64,000 nt of DNA from Planktosalinus sp963977065 (GTDB lineage Bacteria; Bacteroidota; Bacteroidia; Flavobacteriales; Flavobacteriaceae). Location of the stretch: NCBI GenBank assembly GCA_963977065.1, contig CAXBNF010000013.1, positions 1 to 64,000 on the forward strand, in the 5' to 3' direction. The position numbers and the translations under genes were made by a program. The notes beneath the pieces were generated by a model. It was given only the letters and a program-made list of their open reading frames with translations. It had not been told where the DNA came from and did not search any database. Shown in pieces: positions 16,692-26,403 of the stretch. How positions within the stretch are numbered: the stretch's first letter is position 1; each line of letters begins with the position of its first letter.

Positions 16692-17576
16692 ATGCAAAAA
16701 CACAAAGCCGGTTTCGTAAACATTATAGGCAATCCCAATGTGGGGAAATCCACCCTGATGAATGCCTTTGTGGGCGAAAAACTCTCCATCATCACCAGCA
16801 AGGCCCAAACCACAAGGCATCGTATTCTTGGTATTGTAAATGGAGATGATTTCCAAATGATTCTAAGCGACACGCCCGGAATCATCAAACCTGCTTATCA
16901 GTTACAGGAATCGATGATGGGGTTTGTGAAGTCTGCCTTTGAAGATGCCGATGTGCTGATTTATATGGTGGAAATCGGTGAAAAGGAACTCAAAGACGAA
17001 GATTTTTTCAATAAAATCATCCACTCAAAAATTCCGGTGCTGTTGCTTATCAACAAGATTGACAAATCCAATCAGGAGCAACTGGAAGAGCAGGTGCAGC
17101 TCTGGGCTCAAAAAGTGCCCAATGCTGAGATTTTTGCTATTTCAGCGCTGGAAGGTTTTCAGGTAAAGGAGGTATTTGACAAAATCATAGAACTCCTCCC
17201 GGAATCACCGCCTTTTTACCCCAAAGACCAACTCACCGATAAACCGGAGCGTTTTTTCGTCAACGAAACCATCAGGGAAAAAATCCTGATGCACTACAAA
17301 AAAGAAATTCCGTATAGTGTTGAGGTAGATACCGAAGAGTTTTTTGAAGAAGAAAATATCATCAGGATGCGTGCCGTCATTATGGTGGAACGCGACACTC
17401 AAAAAGGAATTATCATCGGACACAAAGGGGAAGCACTGAAAAGGGTGGGAGTAGAAGCTCGAAAAGACCTGGAGAAATTTTTTGGCAAGCAAGTGCACCT
17501 GGAGCTGTATGTAAAAGTCAATAAAAACTGGCGTAGTGATGCCAGGCAGTTACGACGGTTTGGATATGATTCATAG
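16692..17576 (+). CDS. era: GTPase Era
   Basis: A 294-aa GTPase for 16S rRNA maturation and 30S assembly. G1 is GNPNVGKST (residues 12-20), G3 is DTPG, G4 is NKID, and a C-terminal KH domain carries IIIGHKGEALKRVGVEARKDLEKFFGKQVHLELYVKV. The length is normal for Era. It has its own -7 box and follows the ECF pair, with which it has no obvious functional link. Confidence 0.97.
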   Translation: MQKHKAGFVNIIGNPNVGKSTLMNAFVGEKLSIITSKAQTTRHRILGIVNGDDFQMILSDTPGIIKPAYQLQESMMGFVKSAFEDADVLIYMVEIGEKELKDEDFFNKIIHSKIPVLLLINKIDKSNQEQLEEQVQLWAQKVPNAEIFAISALEGFQVKEVFDKIIELLPESPPFYPKDQLTDKPERFFVNETIREKILMHYKKEIPYSVEVDTEEFFEEENIIRMRAVIMVERDTQKGIIIGHKGEALKRVGVEARKDLEKFFGKQVHLELYVKVNKNWRSDARQLRRFGYDS

Positions 17577-17762
17577 TTAATAGTGGTGAGAGGTAAGTAA
17601 TAGTTTCAAAGCACCAAAATTCAAGCACCAAATACCAACAGCCAAATTCCAAATTACTTTTTAAGTGTGATTGATTACCCCTTCATCTTAGTATAAAGTA
17701 ACATAGAGATTCACGGAGGTTGAGCAGAGTCGAAACCGTTTTTACATTTGGAATTTTCCCTG
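17577..17762. repeat. Degenerate repeat island between era and a membrane-protein gene
   Basis: The gap carries CCAAATTCCAAATTA (about 17642-17656), whose inverse resembles the stretch around 17742-17758 (ACATTTGGAATTTT). Between them is GTTGAGCAGAGTCGAAAC, a fragment of the TGAGC...GTCGAAG repeat family seen at 46700-46720 and 58761-58806. No coding sequence is evident. Confidence 0.4.
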
Positions 17763-18263
17763 TCAACCGTCCCCCAGCATTTCTTCCATCACCTTCTCTA
17801 GTTCGTGTGCTTGCGGCATTCCTTTTTTTCGGTTGCTGCGTGCTGTGAAGTAAAGACTGAACCAGGCAATGATCATCAATAGCATGATGGTAATGTGTAT
17901 CCCTGAAGGCTGCCCCAATGACCAGTTTGAATAAGCAAACACGCCAAAAATGATAAAGATTCCCGCTACGACAAAATGTAGAAACATAAACATCGTCCAG
18001 AGTGCAGGTTCCGGGCCAAAAAGGCCTTTCACTTTAGTATTGCCGTTTTCCAGAGCTTCTAACTCCAGATGGAGATGTGGTGAGTATGTTTTTTTATTTT
18101 CATTCCCAATGTAAATCCAGATATGGTCGTCCAAAAGATTGATGATATAACTGGGCTTTTTGCTACTTTTCAAACTTTCGGCACTTTCTTTAATAGCGTT
18201 AACCGGTTTAGTTACCATTTTTTCAAAACGAGGCCTGAGTTGAATTTGTTTTTCAATTTCCAT
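17763..18263 (-). CDS. Hypothetical membrane protein, two TM helices
   Basis: A 166-aa protein that I do not recognise. The N-terminal ~85 residues are soluble and beta-rich (YIINLLDDHIWIYIGNENKKTYSPHLHLELEAL). Two TM helices follow at about 90-111 (TMFMFLHFVVAGIFIIFGVFAY) and 120-142 (GIHITIMLLMIIAWFSLYFTA), then a charged tail (ELEKVMEEMLGDG). The domain order suggests a small inner-membrane protein. It is transcribed alone, convergent with era and divergent from der. Confidence 0.65.
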   Translation of the reverse strand: MEIEKQIQLRPRFEKMVTKPVNAIKESAESLKSSKKPSYIINLLDDHIWIYIGNENKKTYSPHLHLELEALENGNTKVKGLFGPEPALWTMFMFLHFVVAGIFIIFGVFAYSNWSLGQPSGIHITIMLLMIIAWFSLYFTARSNRKKGMPQAHELEKVMEEMLGDG

Positions 18264-18324
18264 AAAGGATTTATTTAGAAGTACCTAAAATACTAAGTTG
18301 CTGTAAAACTAACAACAAAACAAC

Positions 18325-18332
18325 TACCTTTG
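18325..18332 (+). promoter_or_regulatory. -7 box of der
   Basis: TACCTTTG, 20 nt before the der ATG, matches TAnnTTTG. Confidence 0.5.
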
Positions 18333-18352
18333 CAAAAAATTAAAAACTTGTC

Positions 18353-19657
18353 ATGTCAAATATAGTTGCTGTTGTCGGAAGACCAAATGTAGGGAAATCC
18401 ACCTTTTTTAACCGAATGATTAAACGTCGTGAGGCTATTGTTGATGCGGTGAGTGGTGTGACGCGCGATAGAAACTATGGCAAAAGTGACTGGAACGGTA
18501 AAGAATTTTCACTCATAGATACCGGAGGCTATGTGAGAGGAAGTGATGATATTTTTGAAGCCGAAATTGACAAACAAGTAGAACTTGCCATTGAAGAAGC
18601 AGATGCCATTATTTTTATGGTAGATGTGGAATCCGGTGTGACAGGAATGGACGAGGTTGTTGCAAAACTTTTGCACCGCACCAGCAAACCCGTATTTCTT
18701 GCTGTAAATAAAGTTGATAATGCAAAAAGAGGGGAAGACGCAGTTGAATTTTATTCTTTAGGATTTGAAAAAATTTATCCCATAGCGAGCATCAACGGTA
18801 GTGGTACAGGTGATTTGCTGGATGACCTGGTAAATGCACTTCCTGAAAAGCCGGAAGTAGAAGAAGAAGAATTACCACGTTTTGCTGTAGTGGGAAGGCC
18901 CAACGCAGGGAAATCTTCCTTTATAAATGCGCTTATTGGAGAAGAGAGATATATAGTTACTGATATTGCGGGAACCACACGTGATGCCATTGACACTAAA
19001 TACAATCGTTTTGGGTTTGAATTCAATTTAGTTGATACTGCAGGAATTAGACGCAAGTCTAAAGTAAAAGAAGATCTGGAGTTTTATTCAGTAATGCGTA
19101 GTGTGCGTGCTTTGGAGCATTGTGATGTGGCCATTTTAGTGGTTGATGCTACACGCGGATTTGAAGGACAAGACCAGAATATTTTTTGGCTGGCACAACG
19201 TAACAACAAAGGGATTGTTATATTAGTCAACAAGTGGGATTTGGTAGAAAAAGACACCCACTCTGTAAAACATTTCGAAAAAATGATTCGGGAACGCTGT
19301 GAGCCTTTTACAGATGTGCCCATTGTTTTTATTTCGGTGTTAACCAAACAACGCATCTTCAAAGCCATTGAAACGGCTGTTGAGGTCTATGAAAACCGCA
19401 GCAGACGTATTCCCACCAGCAAGTTCAATGAGGTGATGCTTGAAATTATTGAGCATATGCCACCGCCGGCATACAAGGGAAAATATGTAAAAATTAAATA
19501 TTGTACACAATTACCTACACCACACCCCTCTTTTGCGTTTTTCTGTAATTTACCACAATATGTAAAAGACCCTTACAAGCGGTTTTTGGAAAACAAGCTA
19601 CGCGAAAAATTTGATTTTACAGGGGTTCCCATTACTATTTATTTTAGGAAGAAGTAG
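18353..19657 (+). CDS. der: Ribosome biogenesis GTPase Der (EngA)
   Basis: A 434-aa tandem GTPase needed for 50S subunit assembly. The first G domain starts with GRPNVGKSTFFN (residues 8-19), with DTGG and NKVD; the second has GRPNAGKSSF (about 180), DTAG and NKWD. A C-terminal KH-like domain ends in PITIYFRKK. The length is normal. It has its own -7 box and starts 89 bp from a divergent hypothetical gene. Confidence 0.97.
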   Translation: MSNIVAVVGRPNVGKSTFFNRMIKRREAIVDAVSGVTRDRNYGKSDWNGKEFSLIDTGGYVRGSDDIFEAEIDKQVELAIEEADAIIFMVDVESGVTGMDEVVAKLLHRTSKPVFLAVNKVDNAKRGEDAVEFYSLGFEKIYPIASINGSGTGDLLDDLVNALPEKPEVEEEELPRFAVVGRPNAGKSSFINALIGEERYIVTDIAGTTRDAIDTKYNRFGFEFNLVDTAGIRRKSKVKEDLEFYSVMRSVRALEHCDVAILVVDATRGFEGQDQNIFWLAQRNNKGIVILVNKWDLVEKDTHSVKHFEKMIRERCEPFTDVPIVFISVLTKQRIFKAIETAVEVYENRSRRIPTSKFNEVMLEIIEHMPPPAYKGKYVKIKYCTQLPTPHPSFAFFCNLPQYVKDPYKRFLENKLREKFDFTGVPITIYFRKK

Positions 19658-19752
19658 CTTAAGTACAATATTTTTCTAAAATGAGTGTTTCACGTTTGAT
19701 GATTTTGTTTATTAAATTTCATCATAACTTTACTAACTCAACTAAAAAAAGG

Positions 19753-22536
19753 ATGAAAATAAGGTTATTTGTATTTTTTTTCTTGTGTTCCTTCACTGTA
19801 TTCTCACAAATAAAAACCTTTGAAATAACCGGTCAAATCATCGCTAATGACAGTGGTGAACCACTTGAATCTGCAACCGTTTATTTGGAAAGGGAAAGAG
19901 ATAGCACTTTAAATACGTACACGATTTCAGATAGAAATGGAAATTTCATGCTTTCCGGAAAGACTTACGAAGATGAATTGAGTCTCTTTGTTTCATATGT
20001 TGGTTTTGCTCCTCACAAGCAGGTAATACCCATCAATGCAGAAAAAATAAACCTGAATGCGCCAATTTCGATGTTGCTGGACTCCAATGCGCTTGATGAG
20101 GTTGTGATTCGTTCTGTGGCTCCCATCACAATTAAAAAAGACACCTTAGAATTTAACGCTGCTTCTTTTAAAACAAGGGCAGGTGCAACGGTTGAAGATT
20201 TACTTAAAGAACTTCCAGGAGTTGAAGTAGATTTGGAGGGAAACATTACCGTAAACGGAAAACCTGTAAACAAACTTCTAGTCAACGGGAAGCCCTTTTT
20301 TGGAGATGACCCCACCATTGCCACCCGAAATCTTACAAAAGAAATGATTGAAAAAGTGCAGGTGATGGATACCAAAACCGATGCGGAAGCTTTTACCGGC
20401 GAAGATGGCGATCAGGAAAATAAAACGGTTAATCTAACGATCAGTGAGGAAAAAAATAAAGGCACTTTTGGGCGTCTTTCAGCAGGCGGAGGCACCGATA
20501 AACGCTTTGAATATGCAGGAATCGTAAATCGTTTTGATGGTGATCGGCGACTCAGTGTTCTTGGCGGAGGAAACAATACCAATTCGCCCGGCTTTAGTTT
20601 TGGTGAAATACAAAAAATGTTTGGTGGCGGAAACTCTGTGATGATGAGTTCTACCGGTGCCTTTCAAATTGATAATAGAGCTTTTGGTTTTGGCAATGGA
20701 ATCGTCAATTCTAGAAATGCAGGTGCCACTTATGCAGACGCCTATGGCGAAAAAACAGACATCTCAGCAGATTATTTTTACTCAGGCGCAAACTCAGCAG
20801 ATGACGAAATAATTGAAAGAGAGAATATTTTTCCTGATACACGGTTTTTTACGAATTCAACTTCTTCAACACGACAAAATAACGATGCGCATAGTTCTAA
20901 TATAAAGTTTGATATAAAAATTGATTCCACTCTTTTAATAAATTTAAAACCCTCTTTTAGCTACGCAACTACAGAAAACATTCGCCTTCGCGACGAAGTT
21001 ACTCTTGATGAAAATCAACAAATAACAAATCAAAGCACACTCGACAATAAAACCAATGCTACTTCTAAAACCTTTAAAAATGCACTTGACATTAGTAAAC
21101 GTTTTGGAGATAAAGGAGCCTCTTTAAATTTGAATATAAATACAGAATGGAATGACCTGGAAGAAAACAATTTTTTAAATTCTGAAACCCTATTTACTGA
21201 AGACCCCTCAAACGATGTGCTAAGAAATCAATTTTCAGATAGCAATCAATCCCTCAATAGTTTTTTTGGATCATTGCGTTACACTATTCCTATCATCGCC
21301 AAAGAACTTTTTATTAATTTAAACTATAGCTACAGGGCTGACACCCGAAAAAGTTTACTAAGTACTTTTGACTTTAATGAAACCACACAAGAATTTGATA
21401 CCTTCAACTCTTTATTGAGCACAGATTTTGAGTTTAAAAATAATCGAAGCACTCCTGGAATTGGTTTTACACTAAGAAAAGAAAATTATTCATTAAGCAT
21501 AAGTGGCTCTTATGTGAACCGAGTTCTTGAAACCACAGATAAACTAAGGCCTTCACTCAGCGCAAAAGAAAATTTTGAAGCTTTTGAATACAGTTCCAAC
21601 CTCAACTACAGATTTTCACCTCAAAAGTCGCTTTATTTTAATTACAGCCTTAACAACTCGCCACCCTCATTAGAGCAATTGCAACCTTTTGAAGACGTTT
21701 CAGACCCGCTTAATACAATCATTGGGAATCCTAATTTGGAACCTGCTGATACACACAGCGCCTACATAAGCTATAATAATTTTGATTTCCAAAAAGGAAC
21801 AGGAGTTAATTTTTATACAAATTTTTCTGTGGTTAACAATCAAGTCACACCCATAATCTTTTTTGACGAAAACCTAAAAAGAACCACAACTTATACAAAT
21901 GTGAATGGCAACTATAATGGTTATTTAGGCGGTAATTACAACAAGTCATTCAAACTGGATACCATTCACTCTATTAAATTTAATGCAGGTATGTGGGCTA
22001 ATTTAACAAATGCTGTAAATTTCAATAACAATGAAAAGTTTACCTCCAAATTTATTAGTCTCACGCCAAACATAGGGTTTACCTATACTTGGAAAGACAT
22101 TATGGAATTTACACCTAGATATGGACTTAGTTTTAACAGAAATGAGTATGATATCGATGCTTTTGATAACGAAGAATTTGTAAGTCATAACTTGAGATTG
22201 CAAACGGCTACATTTTTACCAAAAAACTTGGAATGGCGCAATGATATCAATTTTAATTACAACCCAAATGTGGCAGTGGGCTTTCAAAGAAGTTCGTGGT
22301 TTTGGAACAGCACACTCGCATACACCATACTGCAAGAGCGGGGCATTATCACATTGAAAGCTTATGATATTTTAAACCAAAACACCAATGCCAGGCGTTC
22401 AGTTAGCCAAAACTACATACAGGATGTCCAAAGCACGGTTCTTCAGCAGTATTTTATGGTGAGTTTTAGCTGGAAATTCAATACTTTAGGCAAAAAAGGG
22501 GAAACAGAAGGAAGTAATCCTTTTTTCTTTTTCTAA
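19753..22536 (+). CDS. Outer-membrane beta-barrel protein with CarboxypepD_reg domain (TonB-receptor-like)
   Basis: A 927-aa protein when started at ATG 19753 (MKIRLFVFFFLCSFTVFSQ, a proper signal peptide). An upstream ATG at 19681 adds 24 residues ahead of the signal peptide and is unlikely. A carboxypeptidase regulatory-like domain is at about 24-110 (FEITGQIIANDSGEPLESATVYL). A plug-like domain follows (ELPGVEVDLEGNITVNGKPVNKLLVNGKPFFG...NLTKEMIEKVQVMDT), then a long barrel with alternating aromatic strands. It belongs to the family of large Bacteroidota receptors for peptides, siderophores or polymers. The substrate is unknown and no SusD partner is nearby. Confidence 0.8.
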   Translation: MKIRLFVFFFLCSFTVFSQIKTFEITGQIIANDSGEPLESATVYLERERDSTLNTYTISDRNGNFMLSGKTYEDELSLFVSYVGFAPHKQVIPINAEKINLNAPISMLLDSNALDEVVIRSVAPITIKKDTLEFNAASFKTRAGATVEDLLKELPGVEVDLEGNITVNGKPVNKLLVNGKPFFGDDPTIATRNLTKEMIEKVQVMDTKTDAEAFTGEDGDQENKTVNLTISEEKNKGTFGRLSAGGGTDKRFEYAGIVNRFDGDRRLSVLGGGNNTNSPGFSFGEIQKMFGGGNSVMMSSTGAFQIDNRAFGFGNGIVNSRNAGATYADAYGEKTDISADYFYSGANSADDEIIERENIFPDTRFFTNSTSSTRQNNDAHSSNIKFDIKIDSTLLINLKPSFSYATTENIRLRDEVTLDENQQITNQSTLDNKTNATSKTFKNALDISKRFGDKGASLNLNINTEWNDLEENNFLNSETLFTEDPSNDVLRNQFSDSNQSLNSFFGSLRYTIPIIAKELFINLNYSYRADTRKSLLSTFDFNETTQEFDTFNSLLSTDFEFKNNRSTPGIGFTLRKENYSLSISGSYVNRVLETTDKLRPSLSAKENFEAFEYSSNLNYRFSPQKSLYFNYSLNNSPPSLEQLQPFEDVSDPLNTIIGNPNLEPADTHSAYISYNNFDFQKGTGVNFYTNFSVVNNQVTPIIFFDENLKRTTTYTNVNGNYNGYLGGNYNKSFKLDTIHSIKFNAGMWANLTNAVNFNNNEKFTSKFISLTPNIGFTYTWKDIMEFTPRYGLSFNRNEYDIDAFDNEEFVSHNLRLQTATFLPKNLEWRNDINFNYNPNVAVGFQRSSWFWNSTLAYTILQERGIITLKAYDILNQNTNARRSVSQNYIQDVQSTVLQQYFMVSFSWKFNTLGKKGETEGSNPFFFF

Positions 22537-22579
22537 AAACAATTAAAAAAGGGAATATAAAGACGCTCTGTTTACTTCT

Positions 22580-24622
22580 TTATTGATGCCTGTCAAACCA
22601 CCCCACGATATAACCCACTTGTCTTATTAAATTGGAGGGTCGGGCAGTGATTCCGTGGCTTGCTTCAGGAATACGCACCAGCATGGCTTCTTTACCCTGA
22701 ATCTTTAGCGCATTGTAGTATTGTTCAGATTCACTCATGGGTGTGCGGTAATCATTTTCCCCACAAATGATCATCGCCGGAGTATTGACATTTCCTACCA
22801 GTGAAATAGGCGAATGATCGAGGTATTGATCAGGATCTTCCCAGGGCTTTTTGTTAAACCAATATTGATAATAAATAGAGCCACCATCTGAAGTTAGAGC
22901 AAAACTATACCAGTTGATTACTGGTTTGCTTACAACCGCTGCAGCAAAACGATCTGTTTTTCCAATGCTCCAGCTTGTTAGCACTCCTCCGCCACTGCCA
23001 CCGGTGATGTATAACCTGTCTGTATTGATAAAACCTTTGGCAATGACAGCATCAATGCCACTCATCAAATCATCATAATCTTCACTGGGGTAATTGTTGT
23101 TGATGTAAGCGGCAAACTCTTCTCCATAACTGGTGCTGCCTCGGGGATTTGTATATAAAACAACATACCCTTGAGTGGCCATCAACTGAAGTTCAGGTGT
23201 GAAATGAGGACCATAACTCAGATAAGGTCCACCGTGAATTTCCAATATCAAAGGATATTTTTTTGAAGCATCAAAGTCCGGCGGATAGATGATCCAGCCT
23301 TGAACATCTATGTTGTCAAACGAGGATTTAAACCAAATTTCCTCAACCTTACCTATTTTCTTGTTTACTAAAAAGTTGTCATTTAAGGTAGTGATTCTTT
23401 TTTCTTTAGTATTGGACTGAAAATTACTTACAGCCAATTCTGCCGGGCGAGAAGTACTTGCTTGTGTGAACACATAATTACCGTTATTGGCTACTGAAAA
23501 AGAGCCCGAACTATAAGGTCTTCCATAGCTTTCACTGCCGATATTTGATGTGATAGTAGTGGTATTTCCGTTTAGTTTCATAGAAGCTACAACCCCTTTG
23601 CCGTGTTTAGTGTATTTTACAAACAGGCTTTTGCTGTCTGCTGCCCATTCAAAGTCATCCATGTCTAAATCCAGATTATGTTTGATTTCATTTATTTCTG
23701 AGCCGTCAATTTTCATATAAAAAAGTCTTGAAAGCTGATAGCCCACAAATTTGTCGTCATAATGGGTGAATGCAATCCATTTTCCGTCTGGCGATACGTT
23801 AGGGTTGCTGAAGGGCCCTCTTCCTTGAGTGATTTTTGAAAGTTGTGAGGTTGTCGTATTAACTTTATAAAAATGACTGTTATTAGGATCTAAGTCTGCA
23901 TTTTCTTCACGGTTTGCCGAAACAATGATGCTGTTTTCACCGGGTACCCAACTGATGCCAGAATGATTGTAATTTCCGAAAGTCAACTGTCTTGCGGCAC
24001 CGCCGCTGGAACTCACCACAAAAACATGCCTAAAACCGGGTTCGACAAAAGTAAAATTTCCATCAGACCTGTAATTTATCTGATCGATTATTTTTGCGGG
24101 TTTTGCCCATTCTGCACCTTTGGGTGGCCCTGGGAATTTTCCAATTTTTGGCTCTTCTGCAGGAACAGTCATCGTAAATGCAATCCATTTTCCATCAGGA
24201 GACCAGCTTAGGTTGCCGGGTGATTTTGTTAAATTGGTTACTGAAGCTGTTTGACCTGTTTTCATCCATCTCACAAAAATTTGAGCACTTCCTTCTTCAG
24301 AACTTACATACGCAATTTTTTCGCCATCAGGCGACCATTTTGCATTGCTGAAATTTTGCTTTCCGGACGTAAGCGGCAGTTCTTTTTTTCCCTCAAAATC
24401 GATAAGCCACAGGTTAGTGAACTTTTTGTCTGTCATAATATCAAACTGGTTCCTGAGATAGACAATTTGATTGCCATCAGGAGAAATTTCAGGGCTTGAG
24501 GCATATTGCATTTCAAAAACATCGAGGTAATCAAAAGGAGTTTGCGTTTGAATTTGTGCGATTGTTGAAGAAGCGAGAAAAATAAAAATAAAATAAAATG
24601 GAAAATGAAATTTAGTTTTCAT
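22580..24622 (-). CDS. S9 family prolyl oligopeptidase-type peptidase
   Basis: A 680-aa secreted serine peptidase. The signal peptide is followed by a beta-propeller with several PD40/WD40-like repeats (SPDGNQIVYL, SPDGEKIAYVSS, SPDGKWIAFT twice). The C-terminal alpha/beta hydrolase domain has the nucleophile motif TGGSGGG, an acid in CGENDYRTP and a histidine in PEASHGI. GGSGGG differs from the GGSYGG of most characterised members but keeps the nucleophile elbow. It probably trims peptides in the periplasm. The gene is monocistronic and convergent with the barrel gene. Confidence 0.9.
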   Translation of the reverse strand: MKTKFHFPFYFIFIFLASSTIAQIQTQTPFDYLDVFEMQYASSPEISPDGNQIVYLRNQFDIMTDKKFTNLWLIDFEGKKELPLTSGKQNFSNAKWSPDGEKIAYVSSEEGSAQIFVRWMKTGQTASVTNLTKSPGNLSWSPDGKWIAFTMTVPAEEPKIGKFPGPPKGAEWAKPAKIIDQINYRSDGNFTFVEPGFRHVFVVSSSGGAARQLTFGNYNHSGISWVPGENSIIVSANREENADLDPNNSHFYKVNTTTSQLSKITQGRGPFSNPNVSPDGKWIAFTHYDDKFVGYQLSRLFYMKIDGSEINEIKHNLDLDMDDFEWAADSKSLFVKYTKHGKGVVASMKLNGNTTTITSNIGSESYGRPYSSGSFSVANNGNYVFTQASTSRPAELAVSNFQSNTKEKRITTLNDNFLVNKKIGKVEEIWFKSSFDNIDVQGWIIYPPDFDASKKYPLILEIHGGPYLSYGPHFTPELQLMATQGYVVLYTNPRGSTSYGEEFAAYINNNYPSEDYDDLMSGIDAVIAKGFINTDRLYITGGSGGGVLTSWSIGKTDRFAAAVVSKPVINWYSFALTSDGGSIYYQYWFNKKPWEDPDQYLDHSPISLVGNVNTPAMIICGENDYRTPMSESEQYYNALKIQGKEAMLVRIPEASHGITARPSNLIRQVGYIVGWFDRHQ

Positions 24623-24721
24623 AGTTAAAAAATTGATTTACCAATTGAAGTTGTTTAACCTTTTTAACCAATTAGAAAAAGCTTAAACCACTGCTTGTTT
24701 AATTTTAAAGATTCATAGGAA

Positions 24722-25048
24722 TTATAACCCTTCTTTAAGCTTATTTAATTCTAACTTAACACGCTCAAGTTTTTGAATAATTTCAAATCGATCCAAGGTT
24801 TTTTTATTTTCTTTTAAATGTGTTTTTGCTCCATCAAGAGTGAACCCTCTTTCTTTGACCAAATGAAAAATTAACTCCAGGTTTTTGATGTCTTCGGGAG
24901 TAAATTTACGATTGCCTTTTGCATTTTTTTTGGGTTGTAGAACATCAAATTCCTTTTCCCAAAAGCGAATGAGAGATGTATTCACGTCAAAAGCTTTGGC
25001 TACTTCACCAATACTATAGTATCGTTTTTCCGGAAGGTTTACTTTCAT
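24722..25048 (-). CDS. MerR family transcriptional regulator
   Basis: A 108-aa protein with an N-terminal winged HTH (YYSIGEVAKAFDVNTSLIRFWEKEFDVLQPKKNAKGNRKFTPEDIKNLELI, about 10-60) and a short coiled C-terminus without a cysteine-based effector site. The type is common in Bacteroidota next to an M23 peptidase gene, as here. It is the last gene of the minus-strand group 26280-24722. Confidence 0.85.
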   Translation of the reverse strand: MKVNLPEKRYYSIGEVAKAFDVNTSLIRFWEKEFDVLQPKKNAKGNRKFTPEDIKNLELIFHLVKERGFTLDGAKTHLKENKKTLDRFEIIQKLERVKLELNKLKEGL

Positions 25049-25055
25049 AGAGTTG

Positions 25056-25069
25056 ACCGCAAAGGCGGT
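25056..25069. repeat. Small palindrome ACCGC-AAAG-GCGGT
   Basis: A perfect 5-4-5 dyad in the gap between the MerR gene and the 65-aa gene. It is shorter than the 8-4-8 family of the paa region but has the same geometry. Confidence 0.35.
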
Positions 25070-25092
25070 TATCTAGTTAAATTATTAAGACA

Positions 25093-25290
25093 TTATTTTT
25101 GATATTTATTTAGGTATGCATAACATTTAAACTCCTTTTCATTCTTTTGGTCAAGACGAGTTAAATTACAAAGAATTTCTTGGTTTTCATCTTCATCATT
25201 GATGCAGCCCAAACACAATTGTGGTTTTGGAATTAAATCGGGGTTGAAGGGCGTGCCATCATCGTTAAAATAGCCTGAAATATGTTCCAT
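25093..25290 (-). CDS. Small cysteine-containing protein, function unknown
   Basis: A 65-aa protein (MEHISGYFNDDGTPFNPDLIPKPQLCLGC...) with CLGC, a third Cys in EILCNL and a fourth in FKCYAY, possibly a small metal-binding site. It sits 12 bp after the M23 gene and 44 bp before the MerR gene on the same strand, so it is probably in one transcript. Its codon use matches its neighbours and it has an unambiguous ATG. Confidence 0.65.
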   Translation of the reverse strand: MEHISGYFNDDGTPFNPDLIPKPQLCLGCINDEDENQEILCNLTRLDQKNEKEFKCYAYLNKYQK

Positions 25291-25302
25291 AACAAATTAG
25301 TA

Positions 25303-26280
25303 TTAATCCAGTGATTGATTTTCTTGTTGTGATTTTCTCAACAAGATTTCAAATTCTTCTGCTGTTAAGTTACCATAGTAGAAGTTTATTGGATTGATTC
25401 GCTCACCATCTTTTATAACTTCATAATGCAAGTGAGGTGCTTGGGACCTTCCTGTGCTTCCAATAAAACCAATAATATCACCTCTTTTTACCTGTTGACC
25501 AGCCCTAATGTTGTACTTATGCAAATGGGCATAAAGGGTTTCATACCCAAATCCATGATCAATGACAATGTGGTTACCATAACCGGTTGCCTTGTTGTCT
25601 GCCCTAATTACTTTCCCATCTCCTGTTGCATAGATGGGTGTACCTGTGGGTGCGGTAAAATCCATTCCGTGGTGAAACTTTCTCACTTTAGTAAAGGGGT
25701 CTGTGCGCCACCCATATCCAGAAGCCATTCTTGATAAATCTTCATTAGCAACAGGCTGTATCGCCGGAATTGCAGCAAGTAACTTTTCTTTTTCACTTGC
25801 AAGAACAGTAATTTCATCCAATGATTTTGATTGAACAACGATTTGTTTTGTCAAAATGTCCATTCTTCGGTTAGTGGATATAATTAACCTGGAGTTATCA
25901 AACCCTTCAAAATCACGATACCTGTTTACTCCTCCAAACCCGGCTTTGCGCTGTTCTTCTGGAATGGGGTCTGCTTCAAAATACAATCGGTAAATATTAT
26001 CATCTCTTTCGGCAATATCAGCCAAAACTTCTTCAACATCAGCCATTTTTCTATTGAGAAGCTCAAATTGAAGCTGCATGTTTGAAAGTTCTCTGCTCAA
26101 TACTTTTTCTCGTGGAGTTTCTAAAGCAGGTACACTAAGATAAATTAATAGTAATAAAAAACCACTAAGAACCATTCCTAAAGTGTACAAAAGAATAAGA
26201 CCCACACGACGGCCTTTTTTGGATTCAATTTTTCGATAGGAGAGTGTATCGCTGTCGTAATAATATTTAACCTTTGACAT
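25303..26280 (-). CDS. M23 family metallopeptidase, membrane-anchored
   Basis: A 325-aa protein. A cytoplasmic N-terminus (SKVKYYYDSDTLSYRKIESKKGRR), one TM helix at about 27-50 (VGLILLYTLGMVLSGFLLLLIYLSV), a coiled coil (REKVLSRELSNMQLQFELLNRKMADVEEVLADI), and a LytM domain with HHGMDF, HIVIDHGFGYETLYAHL and HLHYEV. It is a probable peptidoglycan DD-endopeptidase working in the periplasm on growing cell wall. It is divergent from alaS, whose -33 element overlaps its start codon. Confidence 0.9.
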   Translation of the reverse strand: MSKVKYYYDSDTLSYRKIESKKGRRVGLILLYTLGMVLSGFLLLLIYLSVPALETPREKVLSRELSNMQLQFELLNRKMADVEEVLADIAERDDNIYRLYFEADPIPEEQRKAGFGGVNRYRDFEGFDNSRLIISTNRRMDILTKQIVVQSKSLDEITVLASEKEKLLAAIPAIQPVANEDLSRMASGYGWRTDPFTKVRKFHHGMDFTAPTGTPIYATGDGKVIRADNKATGYGNHIVIDHGFGYETLYAHLHKYNIRAGQQVKRGDIIGFIGSTGRSQAPHLHYEVIKDGERINPINFYYGNLTAEEFEILLRKSQQENQSLD

Positions 26281-26302
26281 AAGTTAAATTGTGCTATTTT
26301 TG
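26273..26302 (+). promoter_or_regulatory. Promoter of alaS
   Basis: TTTG (26273-26276), an 18-nt spacer and TATTTTTG (26295-26302) give a near-perfect Bacteroidota promoter. It overlaps the first codon of the divergent M23 gene. Confidence 0.6.
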
Positions 26303-26403
26303 CAATGAATTGTTAAGAAATAATTGTTTAAATGATACTCTTAACGAACAAATATAAAAAATAGTTTTAGACCAGCACCTTTATTAATACTCCTTTAGCA
26401 TTT

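Noticed and set aside
19681..19752. ATG at 19681 as start of the outer-membrane barrel gene
   Set aside because: The signal peptide starts at the ATG at 19753; the upstream residues do not fit a signal peptide and the region contains promoter-like sequence.
22537..22579. Terminator between the convergent barrel and S9 peptidase genes
   Set aside because: The 43-bp gap has A-rich runs but no stem that I can find.
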